From NCBI RefSeq assembly GCF_033097505.1, contig NZ_AP028654.1, positions 1,880,001-1,944,000 of the forward strand: a stretch of 64,000 nucleotides of DNA, in the 5' to 3' direction. Under the pieces are notes generated by a model. It saw nothing but the letters and a program-made list of their open reading frames with translations. It did not search any database and was not told the DNA's origin. Of the stretch, positions 35,744 through 46,436 are shown one piece after another. Positions within the stretch are counted from its first letter, which is position 1; the number at the start of each line of letters is the position of its first letter. The position numbers and the translations under genes were made by a program. This stretch comes from Helicovermis profundi (lineage in GTDB: Bacteria; Bacillota; Clostridia; Peptostreptococcales; Acidaminobacteraceae).

Positions 35744-36229
35744 CTATAGAACTTTTTCACCATGACCGATAGTTTTTATTAAAAGTCTACCATCTTCCGA
35801 ATAAAATTCTATTGTTCTACCAAAGTTGCCACCTGTTTCATTAGCTTTTAATGGAATACTTAATGATTTCATAATTTCTTTTACTGCGATTGCATTTCTC
35901 GCTCCTATTTTCATAGTGTCATTACCACTAGAAAAAGCAAACATCTGTGCACCACCTGCAATTTTGCAAACCATACGCTTTGGGTCTGCACCAAGTTTTT
36001 TCATTTCTTTTATTAATTTCACCGTGCCAGTGTCGGCAAATTTTGCTTCATTCGAATTTTTTCTAATTGCTTTGCTCGAAGGAAGCATAATATGTGCAAG
36101 TCCTGTGACTTTTGTTACTGGATCATATAGACATATACCTATACATGATCCAAGACCAAGAGTAGTTAATGCATCAGGATATTTTACAACCTTTAAATCT
36201 GCCATACCAACTTTAATTATTTTACTCAT
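35744..36229 (-). CDS. cheD: chemoreceptor glutamine deamidase CheD
   Basis: Deamidates Gln residues on chemoreceptors and stimulates CheC. The catalytic Cys is in LGLGSCIGICLYD, with the His in GLAHIMLPSS. The 161 residues match the family. The start overlaps the cheC end as ATGA (4 bases), the common cheC-cheD coupling. Confidence 0.96.
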   Translation of the reverse strand: MSKIIKVGMADLKVVKYPDALTTLGLGSCIGICLYDPVTKVTGLAHIMLPSSKAIRKNSNEAKFADTGTVKLIKEMKKLGADPKRMVCKIAGGAQMFAFSSGNDTMKIGARNAIAVKEIMKSLSIPLKANETGGNFGRTIEFYSEDGRLLIKTIGHGEKVL

Positions 36230-36843
36230 AGACTCACACCCAAACTACTTAATAAAATATCGTAAGAATCTTCATCAGGAATTAAGAAAAAATATCCTTT
36301 TGTACTTTTTGATGCTTCGATTTCTAGAAATTCATTTTCAATAATTAATACCTTGTCACCCATAAGACCAAATTGAATTGCAGGCACACTAAGCACTGCT
36401 CCTGCCATATCAACAGCTAAGGAAGGAACTGAAATATTTATTTTTAAATTCGTTAAACTTGCAAGCGATGAAACATATGAACCTGAAAGTATATTCCCTA
36501 TTTCCTTTAATGCCGACATAGTAAATTCATCTAGCTCTTTGACTTCTCTAGGCATTAGTAAATCAATAATCGAATATGCAGAATCCAAATCTAAAACAAA
36601 CATAATAGAGCCATTTAAATCACCAGAAAGTTTAAAGAAAATACCTGCAACTTGCATTTCTTCTCCGCCAATCATCTCCGGAACTTCAGAAAATTCTAAT
36701 ATTTTTACTTTCGGAACCGTCATATCAACTTTTGTATTAACCATTTTTGCTAATGCAGTCGCAGCATTACCAGCACCAATATTTCCAATTTCTTTTAAAA
36801 CATCAATTACCATTGAATTGATATCATCAAAATAATCACCCAT
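36226..36843 (-). CDS. cheC: CheY-P phosphatase CheC
   Basis: Dephosphorylates CheY-P during adaptation and partners with CheD. Two copies of the active-site helix motif are present: LKEIGNIGAGNAATALAKM (about residues 14-32) and LKEIGNILSGSYVSSLASL (about 113-131), each with the essential Glu and Asn. The 205 residues match CheC rather than the shorter CheX. AGGAG precedes the ATG. Confidence 0.95.
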   Translation of the reverse strand: MGDYFDDINSMVIDVLKEIGNIGAGNAATALAKMVNTKVDMTVPKVKILEFSEVPEMIGGEEMQVAGIFFKLSGDLNGSIMFVLDLDSAYSIIDLLMPREVKELDEFTMSALKEIGNILSGSYVSSLASLTNLKINISVPSLAVDMAGAVLSVPAIQFGLMGDKVLIIENEFLEIEASKSTKGYFFLIPDEDSYDILLSSLGVSL

Positions 36844-36860
36844 AATTTAATCTCCTAGCT

Positions 36861-37298
36861 TTAATTTTCAACTTCTACTAAGCCGAGAATTTTTTTTAAA
36901 TCTACTAACATTATAATTCTACCCTCGTTTTTGCCAATTTCCCTAACAAAGTCTAAATGAACATTTCCTCTAACTGGAGGTGCTGTGTCAATATCATCAC
37001 TTTCAAGTCTTAAAACTTCACTTGAAGCATCAACAACCATTCCAATTTTGAGGTCATTTACACTTACTATAATTATTCTAGACTCATCATCAAATTCCTT
37101 TTTTTCTATTGAAAATCTTGCTCTCAAATCAACAACAGGTATAATATTACCACGCAAATTTACAACGCCTAATACATATTTTTCTGTGTAAGGAACTCTA
37201 GTTATAGGAATAATCTTTTCAATATTTTCGACATTATCAATATCTATACCATAATTTTCTTCATTTATTTTAAATAAAACATATTCTTTACTAGCCAT
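36861..37298 (-). CDS. cheW: chemotaxis coupling protein CheW
   Basis: Adaptor that links chemoreceptors to CheA. The sequence shows the SH3-like CheW fold: EYVLFKINEENYGIDIDNVENIEK, the receptor-binding NLRGNIIPVVDLR and the final VDLKKIL. At 145 residues it is a single-domain CheW. It follows cheA by 16 bases. Confidence 0.96.
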   Translation of the reverse strand: MASKEYVLFKINEENYGIDIDNVENIEKIIPITRVPYTEKYVLGVVNLRGNIIPVVDLRARFSIEKKEFDDESRIIIVSVNDLKIGMVVDASSEVLRLESDDIDTAPPVRGNVHLDFVREIGKNEGRIIMLVDLKKILGLVEVEN

Positions 37299-37314
37299 TT
37301 ACATCACCCCTTTA

Positions 37315-39399
37315 TTAGAATAATTGATTTGGATCAACAATCAGTGCTACTCCACCATTACCTAAAATAGTTGCACCAGCAATAGATTTCGCGCCTTTAT
37401 TTGAAGTATTAATATATTTACCTAATGATTTGATTACAATTTCTTGTTGCCCTATTAAGCTATCTACAACAAACCCTGCTTCTGATTCACCTTTTCTTAC
37501 TATTACTACAATAAGTTCTTCTCTATTTTCTTCATTTTCTTTTTCAACATTTAATATCTCATCAAGTCTAAGAAGTGGTAAAGTATTATTTCTATACAAA
37601 ACAACTTCCTGATTTTGTACCATGCTTATTGTAGAAGCATTAATTGTTGTGATTTCTTTTATATTATTTAGAGGAATTGCATATTTTTCTTTTGCAAGAT
37701 TAACCATAAGTGCTTGAATTATTGCTAAAGTTAAAGGTAGTCTTATTGTAAATTTACTTCCCTTACCAAGAACTGTTTTGACTTCAACAGTACCATTTAG
37801 AAGTTCTATTTTAGATTTAACAACATCAAGACCTACCCCTCTTCCAGAAAGATCTGTAACAACTTCAGCAGTAGAAAGTCCTGGTAAAAATAATAGATTT
37901 ACTAATTCTTTTTCAGACATATTTTCTACTTCAGCTTCAGTTAATAAACCTTTTGAAACAGCCTTACCCGCAACTTTTTCTGCGTCGATTCCATTTCCAT
38001 CATCTTCAACTTCAATAACAACTGTATTTCCATCTGGATATGCCCTAAGTGCTACGATACCCATTTCTGGTTTGTTTTTAGCCACTCTTTCTTCAGGTGA
38101 TTCAATACCATGGTCAATCGAATTTCTAATTAAATGAATAAGAGGATCTCCGATTTCATCAATTACAGTTCTATCAACTTCTGTTTCTTCGCCAGACATA
38201 ACAAGTTTGATTCCTTTACCCAAATCCTTAGATAAATCTCTAACCATTCTTGGAAATCTATTAAATGTTCTCTCGACTGGTACCATCCTTACTTTCATAA
38301 CAGCATCATGAAGGCTAGTTGTTATTCTTTCAAGATATTCAATAGCTTCATTCATATTCGCCTTTGACTCAATACTATCTTGATCTTCAAGTCTCGTTTT
38401 AATAATAATTAATTCACTTACTAAATTCATAAGATTATCAAGTCTATCAATATCAACTCTAACAGTTTTAGCTGTTTTAGGTTTAACTTTTTTATCAGTT
38501 TTTTTGTTAGCTTTTTTATTAGATTTTTTTGTTAGTTTTTCAACTGATTTTGTTTCATCAATTTTTTCTTCTTTAGGAATTTCTATTACAGTTTCAGTTG
38601 GTTCATCTTCAAGTTCAACAAAGGCTACTATTACATTTTCAATTTCAGAAATATTCATAAGCTCGTTCTTGATTGTTTTTTCATCTAGTTTCGTAATGTA
38701 AACAACTTCAAAGAATTTATCAAATTTTTCATCTTCTATTTCTTCAGCAATTGGATAAGACTCAATAACTTCACCAAATTGTTCTAAAGTGTTAAATACA
38801 ATAAATGCTCTTGCAGCCCTAAGTAGGCAGCTATCCTCTACAACAACTTTAATTTTAAAAACGTTATTTCCTGTTCTGATTGCTTCTTTAATTACAGTTT
38901 TATGAGTTCCATCAAGTTCAATAACAAAACCCTCATTATCTATAGCCACTTTTTTTTCGCTAGTTTCTTCATTTTTTTCTTCTTCGAGGACTACGTCACC
39001 CTCAGTAGGTGCAACTTTATTTTTAACTAGATAACGTAATTTTGCAACAAGTTCAGAAGAATCAATATCTCCTTCCTCTCCAGTGTTTTCCAAATTCACA
39101 ATATATCCATCCAATGTATCAAAACATTCAAATAAAACATCAATAATATAAGTAGTAACTTTTATTTCTGAATTTCTAACCAGATCAAGTACATTTTCCA
39201 TTTCGTGCGTTATATCTGCTACTTTTGTAAAGCCCATAGTGCCGGACATACCTTTAATAGTATGTGCAATTCTAAAAATTTCTTTTAGGTGAACCAAGTT
39301 ATTAGGTTCATCCTCGAGTTCAAGTAAAATACCGTTCATATGTTGCAAATGTTCTTTAGATTCTTCAATAAATATCTCCATATATTGACTCATATCCAT
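37315..39399 (-). CDS. cheA: chemotaxis histidine kinase CheA
   Basis: Senses chemoreceptor state, autophosphorylates, and passes phosphate to CheY and CheB. Domains in order over 694 residues: P1 Hpt with His46 in IAHTIKGMSG; a CheY/CheB-binding P2 (about 170-265); a long Lys-rich linker (KKSNKKANKKTDKKVK); P3 dimerisation; P4 ATPase with the N box (HLIRNSIDHG), G1 (DDGNGID) and G2 (GRGVGLDVVK); and P5, a CheW-like domain. GGAGGTG lies 8 bases before the ATG. Confidence 0.97.
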   Translation of the reverse strand: MDMSQYMEIFIEESKEHLQHMNGILLELEDEPNNLVHLKEIFRIAHTIKGMSGTMGFTKVADITHEMENVLDLVRNSEIKVTTYIIDVLFECFDTLDGYIVNLENTGEEGDIDSSELVAKLRYLVKNKVAPTEGDVVLEEEKNEETSEKKVAIDNEGFVIELDGTHKTVIKEAIRTGNNVFKIKVVVEDSCLLRAARAFIVFNTLEQFGEVIESYPIAEEIEDEKFDKFFEVVYITKLDEKTIKNELMNISEIENVIVAFVELEDEPTETVIEIPKEEKIDETKSVEKLTKKSNKKANKKTDKKVKPKTAKTVRVDIDRLDNLMNLVSELIIIKTRLEDQDSIESKANMNEAIEYLERITTSLHDAVMKVRMVPVERTFNRFPRMVRDLSKDLGKGIKLVMSGEETEVDRTVIDEIGDPLIHLIRNSIDHGIESPEERVAKNKPEMGIVALRAYPDGNTVVIEVEDDGNGIDAEKVAGKAVSKGLLTEAEVENMSEKELVNLLFLPGLSTAEVVTDLSGRGVGLDVVKSKIELLNGTVEVKTVLGKGSKFTIRLPLTLAIIQALMVNLAKEKYAIPLNNIKEITTINASTISMVQNQEVVLYRNNTLPLLRLDEILNVEKENEENREELIVVIVRKGESEAGFVVDSLIGQQEIVIKSLGKYINTSNKGAKSIAGATILGNGGVALIVDPNQLF

Positions 39400-39404
39400 A
39401 AAAA

Positions 39405-40460
39405 CTACACCTCCATCGCATTAATAATTTCTTTTGCTATTCTATCTAAAGGAACTACCACATCTACAACTTTTCTCTCAATAGTCGATTTTGGCATCCC
39501 AAATACAACACAACTGTCTTCATCTTGTGCAATTATAAAACCTTTCTCTTTTTTAACTTTTTCTAAACCCTTAGCACCATCGGAACCCATTCCAGTCATG
39601 ATCACGCCTATTACATTGTCTATTTTTAATTCTGCTATTGAATTCATCATAGCATCAACTGAAGGTCTATGTCCTGAAACCAATTCAGTTTGTTCTAAGC
39701 TAATAACAAAACCGCTTCTAGATTTCTTAAGCCTTAAATGCTTGTCTCCAGGTGCTAGATATGCTTTTCCCGTTTCTAAAACATCGCCATCTTCCGCTTC
39801 TTTCACTTCGAGTTCTGACATTGAGTTTAAACGATCAGCTAAAGATTTTGTAAAACCTTTAGGCATATGCTGAACTATTAGAACACTTGCATTTATATCC
39901 CCAGGTATATTAGGCACAACAGATTGAAGTGCTCTCGGTCCACCAGTTGAAGTACCAATTGCAATAATCTTCTCAATATTTTTACTTCCTCTAGCAAACG
40001 AAGATAAATTTTGAAGTTTTTCTTTATAAATCGGTTTATTATAAATAGAATTCTTGGTATATTTAATTTTTGATGCAACTTCAAGTTTTTCTAATAGTTC
40101 TTTTTTAGTATCTTCTGTGTTTACTTTAAAAATACTAGATGGTTTTGTTATAAAATCAATTGCACCTAGTTCTAAAGATTTAATAGTTGCATCTGCTCCC
40201 TTTTTAGTTATACTTGAAAGCATAATAATTGGTAAAGGATTTTCTTTCATAATAATTTTCAGTGCTGTTATACCGTCCATTTCAGGCATTTCAACATCCA
40301 TAGTTACAATATCTGGCAAAAGGTTTTTGATTTTATCAATTGCATCCTTTCCATTTTTAGCGGTAGTAATAACTTCAAATTTATCAAATGAATTTACTAA
40401 ATCTGATATAACTTTTCTCATAAACGCTGAGTCGTCAACTACTAAAACTTTTTTCTTCAT
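39405..40460 (-). CDS. cheB: chemoreceptor methylesterase CheB
   Basis: Response regulator fused to a methylesterase/deamidase that resets receptors. The receiver domain has DD at 9-10, phosphorylatable Asp55 in TMDVEMPEMDG and a conserved Lys. The catalytic triad is visible as Ser171 (GTSTGGP), His198 (VQHMPKGF) and Asp294 (MGSDGAKGL). Length 351 residues. It is followed by cheA after 5 bases and preceded by the PilZ gene. Confidence 0.96.
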   Translation of the reverse strand: MKKKVLVVDDSAFMRKVISDLVNSFDKFEVITTAKNGKDAIDKIKNLLPDIVTMDVEMPEMDGITALKIIMKENPLPIIMLSSITKKGADATIKSLELGAIDFITKPSSIFKVNTEDTKKELLEKLEVASKIKYTKNSIYNKPIYKEKLQNLSSFARGSKNIEKIIAIGTSTGGPRALQSVVPNIPGDINASVLIVQHMPKGFTKSLADRLNSMSELEVKEAEDGDVLETGKAYLAPGDKHLRLKKSRSGFVISLEQTELVSGHRPSVDAMMNSIAELKIDNVIGVIMTGMGSDGAKGLEKVKKEKGFIIAQDEDSCVVFGMPKSTIERKVVDVVVPLDRIAKEIINAMEV

Positions 40461-40465
40461 ATTTA

Positions 40466-41197
40466 TCAGTCCTTTTTAACTAAATTCCTTTGTTTAGCAA
40501 ATATATACCCAATTATCTTTGATCTAACACTTTCTTCCATATTTATAAATGAACAGCCTATATCATACGTATTATTATAATCTGGCAATACTTGCGCTCT
40601 TGTTACTATCGCAGAAAATTCAATTCTATAATTTTTTAATTTTATAATTCCTTTTATATTATCTCCAAGATTTAACTCTTCGTTTTTTATAATAAATCTT
40701 AAACCACCACCACTGATATCTCTTGAAGATACATTTACTTCTCTATCCGTTTCTTCCTCTATAATTATATCAGGGTTTCCCTTGTATTTTTCAATTAATT
40801 TTTCATTTATTTTTTTTTCATTTTCTTCAAGTTCGAATTTAATGATTACCTCTTCATAAAAAGGCACTCTATAGAATTTTCTTCGTTGAGATTTTTTTAT
40901 TACACTAGTTGCTAAAATATGAATAACAGAAACTTTTTCCTCTTTGCTTCTTCCAATTACAAGAGCTTGAAATGAAAATATTCCCTTATCGTTTTTATTT
41001 ATAATAACAAAAATTCTTTTTCCAAGATCTATTGGAAACAATCTTCCTTTATAAAGTGGTGCCGCAATAACCATTTCCTTAGAATTTTTAACTCCAGCAA
41101 CTATTGATTTTAAAGATATAACATCTTTGTCTTTTTTAAGTATTTGTATTTCAACTAAGTCACCTTCTTGAAATACACTGTCTATAGTATCACTCAA
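40466..41197 (-). CDS. PilZ-domain flagellar brake protein (YcgR/MotI-like)
   Basis: Probable cyclic-di-GMP receptor that acts on the flagellar motor. The N-terminal half is a YcgR-N-type beta domain; the C-terminal PilZ domain has the cyclic-di-GMP motif QRRKFYRVPF and, about 70 residues later, DISGGGL (the D/NxSxxG motif). The start is TTG at 41197 behind AGGAGG with 6-base spacing. Length 243 residues. The B. subtilis relative MotI slows the motor by binding MotA; an equivalent role is inferred from family and location. Confidence 0.87.
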   Translation of the reverse strand: MSDTIDSVFQEGDLVEIQILKKDKDVISLKSIVAGVKNSKEMVIAAPLYKGRLFPIDLGKRIFVIINKNDKGIFSFQALVIGRSKEEKVSVIHILATSVIKKSQRRKFYRVPFYEEVIIKFELEENEKKINEKLIEKYKGNPDIIIEEETDREVNVSSRDISGGGLRFIIKNEELNLGDNIKGIIKLKNYRIEFSAIVTRAQVLPDYNNTYDIGCSFINMEESVRSKIIGYIFAKQRNLVKKD

Positions 41198-41214
41198 ATT
41201 AATCCTCCTAACCT

Positions 41215-42081
41215 CTAAAAGTTTTTGAACAATTTATTTATAAACTTATTAAAACCATTAACTGCAGGAACCAACTTGCTATTATTAACTAAATTATATG
41301 CAATAAGACCTATCCCCTTACTAGCAAGAGAATTTGGTGTATTTAAAATAAATGGTTTTTGTATAATGGAAGATTTTTTTACAGATGAATCCTCATAAAT
41401 ATATCCAATATTTTCTAGCGGTTTATTTAAAAACTTTAGAGAAGCTCTATTAATTTTCTCAAATACTTCTTGCCCTTCTTTATTTGAATCAACACGATTA
41501 ACAACAACCTTCACGTTATTTTCATAATTAAAAATATTTTTGACTACAGCATATGCATCTGTAATAGAACTAGGATCTGGGGTTACAATTAAGATTACAT
41601 CACTCGCTGATTTGATAAATGATAGAACCGAATCTCCAATTCCTGCACCAGTATCTATAAGTATATAATCAGATTCTTCATTCAATACCGAAAGAGATTT
41701 GATTAATTTTTCAATTTCTTCTTCCTTCAGATTAACTAAATCCCTTACTCCAGAACCACCACTAACTACTTTAATTCCTTCACTCGTAATTGTAACTATT
41801 TCTTGAATTTTTTTATCTCCCTTTATTACAGAAGATAATGTGTATTTGGGAACTATTCCCATTACAACATCAATATTTGCTAGTCCTAAATCCGCATCTA
41901 TTATTGAAACTTTTTTTCCCATTTGACTTAAGGCAATTGCTAAATTAACTGTGAAATTAGTTTTACCAACTCCACCTTTTCCGCTAGTAATAGCAATTAT
42001 ATTAGAATCAAATTTCTCTTTATCAAGTTTTTTTATAGATGGTTTTGCAATGATTTCTCTAAGTTTTTGAGCTTGATCCAT
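41215..42081 (-). CDS. flhG: MinD-like ATPase FlhG (YlxH)
   Basis: ParA/MinD-family ATPase that helps set flagellar number and position, partner of FlhF. The N-terminal DQAQKLR is the short motif that stimulates FlhF GTPase. The deviant Walker A is SGKGGVGKTNF, followed by DADLGLANID and LIDTGAGIG. The C-terminal amphipathic tail may bind the membrane. GGGGG precedes the ATG, right at the flhF stop. Length 288 residues. Confidence 0.95.
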   Translation of the reverse strand: MDQAQKLREIIAKPSIKKLDKEKFDSNIIAITSGKGGVGKTNFTVNLAIALSQMGKKVSIIDADLGLANIDVVMGIVPKYTLSSVIKGDKKIQEIVTITSEGIKVVSGGSGVRDLVNLKEEEIEKLIKSLSVLNEESDYILIDTGAGIGDSVLSFIKSASDVILIVTPDPSSITDAYAVVKNIFNYENNVKVVVNRVDSNKEGQEVFEKINRASLKFLNKPLENIGYIYEDSSVKKSSIIQKPFILNTPNSLASKGIGLIAYNLVNNSKLVPAVNGFNKFINKLFKNF

Positions 42082-43296
42082 CTATTTTACCCCCATAAAA
42101 AATTCTTTAAGTCGTTTTGAAGATGCAATTTCAATATCATCGGGAACACTTTGACCAATGGTGAAATATGAAAGTTTTCCCTTATTTGTAAGTTTAACGT
42201 TAATTACATTTGCTAAAGAACTTGCTTCGTCAAGTTTTGTAAAAATAAATTTGTATTCGCCTATAAAATTATAAGAATTAATTATGCTAATAATATCTTT
42301 ATACCCAGTTGTTAGGCTAATAACTAAAAATACTTCATAATTCTCTACTTTATTTAACAATGCCCTAACATCAGTTTTTAAATCACTACTTTTATGATTT
42401 CTACCAGCAGTATCTACCAAAATATAATCCATGTCGGAATATTTTTTTATAGCATCATCAATTTCATCTGGTTCATATACAACTGATAAAGGTATTCCCA
42501 AAATTTCGCTATACGTTCTAAGTTGTTCTACAGCTGCAATTCTATATGTATCTGCTGTAATAAAGGCAATCTTTTTATTATCTACTAAAGATAACCGTGC
42601 TGCTAGTTTAGCCAAAGTTGTTGTTTTTCCAACTCCTGTAGGACCAACAAAGAAAAATATTTTCTGAGCATCATCCTTTTCAATTGTATAAACTTCACCA
42701 ATAATTTCATCAATAATATCATTAAAAATTTTATTAAAGTCATCTCTATTAATATCGCCTTTTTTTGTTAGTTCTTTAGCTCTATTGATTATATTTAAAG
42801 CGTTTTCCTTAGTTATATCTCTCTCAATTAATTCATCAATAATTATTTTCTCTTTGTTTTTTACTTTTTTTACTTCACTCTCTTTTTCTTCTTCAATTAT
42901 ATCCTCATTCATTGTATTTGCATTAGATATAAAGTCTTTAACTAAATTTTTAAGATCACTTATTTCTTTATTAATTTTTTCTATATCTTCATTTTCTTTT
43001 TTATTTTGATTATCTTCAAAATTCTTAGTAACACCTTTCGTTGAAGATTCTTTAATTTCCTTAACTTTCAAAATTGCTTTTTTTAATTCCTCATGATTTA
43101 AATTTTCTTTTTCTTTACTATTATCCACTTCATCTATAGCAGCAACGACTTCAAGTAAAGATTTTTTAAAAAAGCCAAATATTCCTGGCTTCTTGATTTT
43201 TCTACTACTAAGAATAATAGCATCTTTACCAAGTTCATTTTTTATTTTAATCATTGCTTCAGCCATATCTTTAACTATATATCTTTTTACGTTCAT
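42082..43296 (-). CDS. flhF: SRP-type GTPase FlhF
   Basis: Signal-recognition-particle-like GTPase that controls flagellar placement. The N-terminal basic/B domain (about 1-150) contains a long acidic Lys/Glu linker, followed by the NG domain with FVGPTGVGKTTTLAKLA, the I-box region DTYRIAAVEQLR, DTAGRNHK and FTKLDEA. Length 404 residues. Its ATG shares one base with the flhA stop (TAATG). Confidence 0.95.
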   Translation of the reverse strand: MNVKRYIVKDMAEAMIKIKNELGKDAIILSSRKIKKPGIFGFFKKSLLEVVAAIDEVDNSKEKENLNHEELKKAILKVKEIKESSTKGVTKNFEDNQNKKENEDIEKINKEISDLKNLVKDFISNANTMNEDIIEEEKESEVKKVKNKEKIIIDELIERDITKENALNIINRAKELTKKGDINRDDFNKIFNDIIDEIIGEVYTIEKDDAQKIFFFVGPTGVGKTTTLAKLAARLSLVDNKKIAFITADTYRIAAVEQLRTYSEILGIPLSVVYEPDEIDDAIKKYSDMDYILVDTAGRNHKSSDLKTDVRALLNKVENYEVFLVISLTTGYKDIISIINSYNFIGEYKFIFTKLDEASSLANVINVKLTNKGKLSYFTIGQSVPDDIEIASSKRLKEFFMGVK

Positions 43297-45320
43297 TAAA
43301 CACCCACCATTCCAACTGATTGAATATCTACATCTGACTCTATTTCATTATAAGAAAGCACTATCAAATCTGGTATATACTGCTCAGTTAATTTTTTTAT
43401 ATAAAATCTTACAATAGGCGCAGTAATAATTATTGGTTGCTCTCCTAAAGACATAATTTTTTGTATTTCTATTGCTAAATTGTTTAAGAACGTTTGACTG
43501 GTAACTGGATCAATTGACAAATATGAACCAGTATCTGATTGTTCAATAGATTCCATAAATCTATTTTCTAGTTCTTGTTCTATTGTTACAACTTTTGCTC
43601 TCTTAGAAGGCATATACATATTAGAAAGTAAACGACTTAAAGATTGTCTTACATATTCGGTGAGTATATTTACATCTTTTGTAGTTGTAGCATAATCTGC
43701 AAGTGTTTCAAGAATTGTAACAAAATCTCTAATAGAAATTCCTTCTCTAAGCAAATTAGCTAGAACTTTTTGTATATCACCAATTGACATCAAGCCTGGA
43801 ATTAGTTCATCAACTAAAACAGAATTATTTTCTTTTACGTTATCAATAAGGTTTTTAACTTCTTTTCTTCCAATTAGTTCATAAGAATATTTTTTAACTA
43901 TTTCAGTTAGATGAGTTGATATTATAGAAGATGGATCTACTACTGTGTATCCAAAAATCTCGGCTTTTTCTCTTTCTTCAGATGTAATCCATTTTGCCTG
44001 AAGTCCAAAAGCTGGTTCAACTGTATCGATTCCATCAACTTCACCATCAACAGATCCTGGATTCATTGCCATAAAGTGATCAAACATAATTGTTCCACTT
44101 GCAAGCTCGTTACCTTTAATTTTAATAATATACTCATTTGATTCTAGCTGAATATTATCACGAAGCCTAATCATTGGTACAACGATTCCAAATTCTAAAG
44201 CAATTTGTCTTCTAATCATAACCAATCTATCAAATAAATCTCCACCTTGATTAGGGTCAACTAATGGAATAATACCATATCCAAATTCTAATTCAATTGG
44301 ATCGACCTGTAGTAGTGGAATTATATTTTCTGGTTTTCTAAGATCTTCTGATTCGTCTTGCACCTCTTCTTCTTCTTGTTCCTCTTTTGTACTTTCTCCA
44401 CTAAAAGCAAATCCTAAATATACAAAAACAACAGCTAACATATCAAATGGTACTATCGGTAGTGGAGTAAAAGTTCCAAGCATAAACAAAACTCCACCTA
44501 GTATAAACATAACTTTGGACTGCCTAAACAATTGGCTAATTACATCATCACCAAGATTATTGTCTGATGCAGCTCTTGTAACGACAATACCTGTAGCTGT
44601 TGATATCATTAAAGCAGGTATTTGACTTACTAATCCATCACCTACTGTTAATAAAGTGTATTTGGAAATTGCTTCAGTAAAAGCTAATTTATTTACAAGT
44701 ATACCTATGGCAAAACCTGCTAAAATATTTATTATTGTGATAATAATACCCGCAATTGCATCACCTTTTACAAATTTACTAGCACCATCCATTGAACCAT
44801 AAAAATCTGCTTCTCTTTGAATTTTAACTCTTCTTTCTTTAGCATCTGATTCAGATATAAGTCCAGAATTCAAATCGGCATCAATTGCCATTTGCTTTCC
44901 TGGCATTGCATCTAAAGTAAACCTTGCTGCAACTTCAGAAACCCTTTCAGAACCTTTTGTTATTACGAGAAATTGTATTAATACAATAATAATAAATATA
45001 ATAAATCCAACAATCGCATTTCCTCCAACAACAAAATTACCAAATGCATTAATTATCTGTCCCGCTTGTCCTTTAGATAGAATATATCTTGTAGTAGAAA
45101 TATTAAGAGCCAATCTAAATAGTGTTGTAATAAGGAGCATAGACGGAAAAACACTAAATTCAAGAGCTTCTGTATTAAACATTGCAAGAAGAAGTATCAA
45201 AAGTGCTAAGGCAATATTTATACTTAAAAAGAAGTCCAACATTGCTAGTGGCACTGGTATAATAATTAATAATATAATCGTCACTACTAATAGCGCAACT
45301 ATTATGTCACCAAATTTCAT
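43296..45320 (-). CDS. flhA: flagellar export gate protein FlhA
   Basis: Largest membrane component of the flagellar type III export gate, coupling export to the proton motive force. The N-terminal half has about eight membrane segments with the FHIPEP-family region [31 protein letters not shown] and [13 protein letters not shown]; the C-terminal cytosolic half (from about 330) is the chaperone-docking nonamer ring. Length 674 residues, normal. AAGGTG precedes the ATG. Confidence 0.97.
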   Translation of the reverse strand: MKFGDIIVALLVVTIILLIIIPVPLAMLDFFLSINIALALLILLLAMFNTEALEFSVFPSMLLITTLFRLALNISTTRYILSKGQAGQIINAFGNFVVGGNAIVGFIIFIIIVLIQFLVITKGSERVSEVAARFTLDAMPGKQMAIDADLNSGLISESDAKERRVKIQREADFYGSMDGASKFVKGDAIAGIIITIINILAGFAIGILVNKLAFTEAISKYTLLTVGDGLVSQIPALMISTATGIVVTRAASDNNLGDDVISQLFRQSKVMFILGGVLFMLGTFTPLPIVPFDMLAVVFVYLGFAFSGESTKEEQEEEEVQDESEDLRKPENIIPLLQVDPIELEFGYGIIPLVDPNQGGDLFDRLVMIRRQIALEFGIVVPMIRLRDNIQLESNEYIIKIKGNELASGTIMFDHFMAMNPGSVDGEVDGIDTVEPAFGLQAKWITSEEREKAEIFGYTVVDPSSIISTHLTEIVKKYSYELIGRKEVKNLIDNVKENNSVLVDELIPGLMSIGDIQKVLANLLREGISIRDFVTILETLADYATTTKDVNILTEYVRQSLSRLLSNMYMPSKRAKVVTIEQELENRFMESIEQSDTGSYLSIDPVTSQTFLNNLAIEIQKIMSLGEQPIIITAPIVRFYIKKLTEQYIPDLIVLSYNEIESDVDIQSVGMVGV

Positions 45321-45329
45321 TTAAACACC

Positions 45330-46436
45330 TTACTTTCTAAGACCATAAACATATGCAAGTACTTCTGCAACTGCTTCAAAATAGTCTGCTGGTAAACTTT
45401 CTCCAATTTCAACGTTTTTGTATAAACCTCTAGCTAAAGGTTTGTTTTCTACTATTGGTATATCAAATTCCTTTGCTTTTAATTTAATATTGTTTGCTAT
45501 TAAATCTCTTCCCTTAGCAAGTATTCTAGGGGAAATATCTATATTTTGATCATAAAGAACTGCAATAGCGTAATGTGTAGGATTTGTAATTATAACATCA
45601 GCTTTAGGTACATCTTGCATCATTCTACTCATTGCCATTTGTCTTTGTTTTTCTTTAATTTTTGATTTTAATAATGGGTCACCTTCAGTTTGTTTATATT
45701 CTTCTTTAATTTCTTGCTTGCTCATCATAGTATCTTTTCTATCTTGCCATTTTTTATAAGCATAATCAAAAATTGCTATTGTAAAAAGTATAATACTACT
45801 TCTAATAACTACTCCATATGTGAGATCCCACATTATTGCAATCATATTAGGAATACTTAAATTTATAATATTTACAATAAGAAGTGAATTATTTTTTAAA
45901 TAACTATAAGTAACTGCTAGTATAAGTGTTGCTTTAAATACTGATTTTGCGAGTTCTACAAGTGATCTAATTGAAAACAAGCGTTTAAAACCACTAATTG
46001 GGTTAATTTTATCTAGTTTAAATTTTAATGTTTCAACTGTAAATAGAAAACCAACCTGCATATAAGAAAGTAAGAGACCAGTTACGAGTGCAATCATAAG
46101 AAAAGGCATACTTACGTATAGTATTACTAGCAAAGTTTCTTTTAAAAGAGCCGAAAGCGAAACAACATTGTATAAATTCTCAGTAGAATCAATTAAATTA
46201 TTTACTAAATAATAATAATCAGATATTCGTTTAATAACAAAACCTTTAAATATATTTATTCCAGTAAATATAAAAAGCAAATTTAAAGATACATTTATAT
46301 CCTTACTTTGAACTACTTGGCCCTTTTTCCTCGTATCTCTCTTTTTTTTCTCAGTAGCTTGCTCAGTTTTTTCTTGAGAAAATAACTGTAAATCAAATAT
46401 TAATTTTTCTTTATAATGCTCTTCTTTATGTTCCAC
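45330..46436 (-). CDS. flhB: flagellar export switch protein FlhB
   Basis: Membrane component of the export apparatus that switches specificity from hook to filament after self-cleavage. The cleavage site NPTH is at residues 285-288 (ITNPTHYAIAVLYD). Four hydrophobic segments precede it. Start: GTG at 46436, 7 bases after GGAG in the end of fliR (11-base overlap). Length 368 residues. Confidence 0.96.
   Translation of the reverse strand: MEHKEEHYKEKLIFDLQLFSQEKTEQATEKKKRDTRKKGQVVQSKDINVSLNLLFIFTGINIFKGFVIKRISDYYYLVNNLIDSTENLYNVVSLSALLKETLLVILYVSMPFLMIALVTGLLLSYMQVGFLFTVETLKFKLDKINPISGFKRLFSIRSLVELAKSVFKATLILAVTYSYLKNNSLLIVNIINLSIPNMIAIMWDLTYGVVIRSSIILFTIAIFDYAYKKWQDRKDTMMSKQEIKEEYKQTEGDPLLKSKIKEKQRQMAMSRMMQDVPKADVIITNPTHYAIAVLYDQNIDISPRILAKGRDLIANNIKLKAKEFDIPIVENKPLARGLYKNVEIGESLPADYFEAVAEVLAYVYGLRK

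Noticed and set aside
35826-36344. 172-codon plus-strand reading frame opposite cheD/cheC
   Set aside because: It spans two well-supported genes on the minus strand and has no ribosome binding site; treated as a shadow.
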